From positions 3,647,651-3,711,650 of the forward strand of contig JABAKD010000008.1 in assembly GCA_012845835.1 (NCBI GenBank): a DNA stretch of 64,000 nucleotides, written 5' to 3'. Of the stretch, positions 63,781-64,000 are shown piece by piece; position 1 is the first letter of the stretch, and each line of letters begins with the position of its first letter. Position numbers and translations under genes: made by a program. This DNA comes from Undaria pinnatifida. Taxonomy: Eukaryota; Sar; Phaeophyceae; Laminariales; Alariaceae. Below the pieces are notes generated by a model. It ran no database searches. It saw only the letters and a list, made by a program, of their open reading frames with translations, and had not been told where the DNA came from.

Positions 63781-64000
63781 GAGAGCCTCAGCAAAAACTG
63801 GAACCCAACATGACTGAATGCCAGCGCAACGGAGCGTCCACATGACGGACCGTCAGGGTAACTGAAGCTCAGGATAGCGGAACCTCACCATAATCGACGC
63901 TCCGCACGAAGGAGCTTCAGCATGACCGAATCCCGGGGCAACGTAGCCGTGCGCAGCATGAGGAAGCCTCAGCACGACCGACTCTCGGCAAAATCAACTC
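63781..64000 (+). repeat. 16-17-bp minisatellite running off the right edge
   Basis: Units such as TCAGCATGACCGAATC, TCAGCACGACCGACTC, TCCACATGACGGACCG and TCCGCACGAAGGAGCT follow one another with few gaps. The consensus is close to TCAGCATGACCGAATC. The array continues past the window. Confidence 0.75.

Overview
The window looks like nuclear DNA of a photosynthetic stramenopile, most likely a brown alga. The reasons are large GT-AG introns (about 0.4 to 7 kb), moderate GC with C/G-ending codons in exons, very dense small repeats, and a plastid protein whose N-terminus is a signal peptide ending LA|FTT, the Phe-type cleavage context used by heterokont secondary plastids. The organism call is inference. 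No bacterial operon, CRISPR array, rRNA or convincing functional tRNA is present.

Two genes can be assembled with confidence, both on the minus strand. (1) A plastid-targeted PAP/fibrillin protein: exons at 21626-21316, 14320-14217, 13785-13601 and 13033-12939, with a first intron of about 7 kb. Its 3' end was not found. (2) NAA15, the ribosome-anchoring TPR subunit of N-terminal acetyltransferase NatA: 15 exons from 60164 to 42734. All 14 introns are GT-AG and every junction keeps frame, giving 963 codons plus stop. Only a short initiator exon is missing upstream. Weaker coding candidates lie at 2243-2528 (-), 15906-16017 (-), 23047-23387 (+), 29422-29930 (-, stop-interrupted), 30642-30992 (-) and 32939-33488 (+, broken by a one-base T-run shift).

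Layout: 0-12 kb is repeat-rich intergenic DNA (a large foldback, tRNA-derived SINEs, minisatellites and a 126-bp-period array). 12.7-21.6 kb is the PAP gene. 22-42 kb is mostly mobile-element relics, SINEs and a second satellite (about 215 bp unit) broken by a later insertion. 42.7-60.2 kb is NAA15, whose introns are packed with MITEs, poly-G-headed elements, GGGTCGG-rich repeats and microsatellites. 60.2-64 kb has an exact 111-bp tandem duplication, pogo/Tigger-like elements and a 16-bp minisatellite.

The most striking pattern is that exon edges of both confident genes are copied next to themselves. Five of the 15 NAA15 exons and one PAP exon have decayed copies of the exon end plus adjoining intron lying in the neighbouring intron, sometimes in tandem ladders. 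One NAA15 exon-edge segment also recurs about 25 kb away. The second signal is the near-palindrome TACCAGGTA, which I count 20 times in 64 kb against about 0.5 expected.
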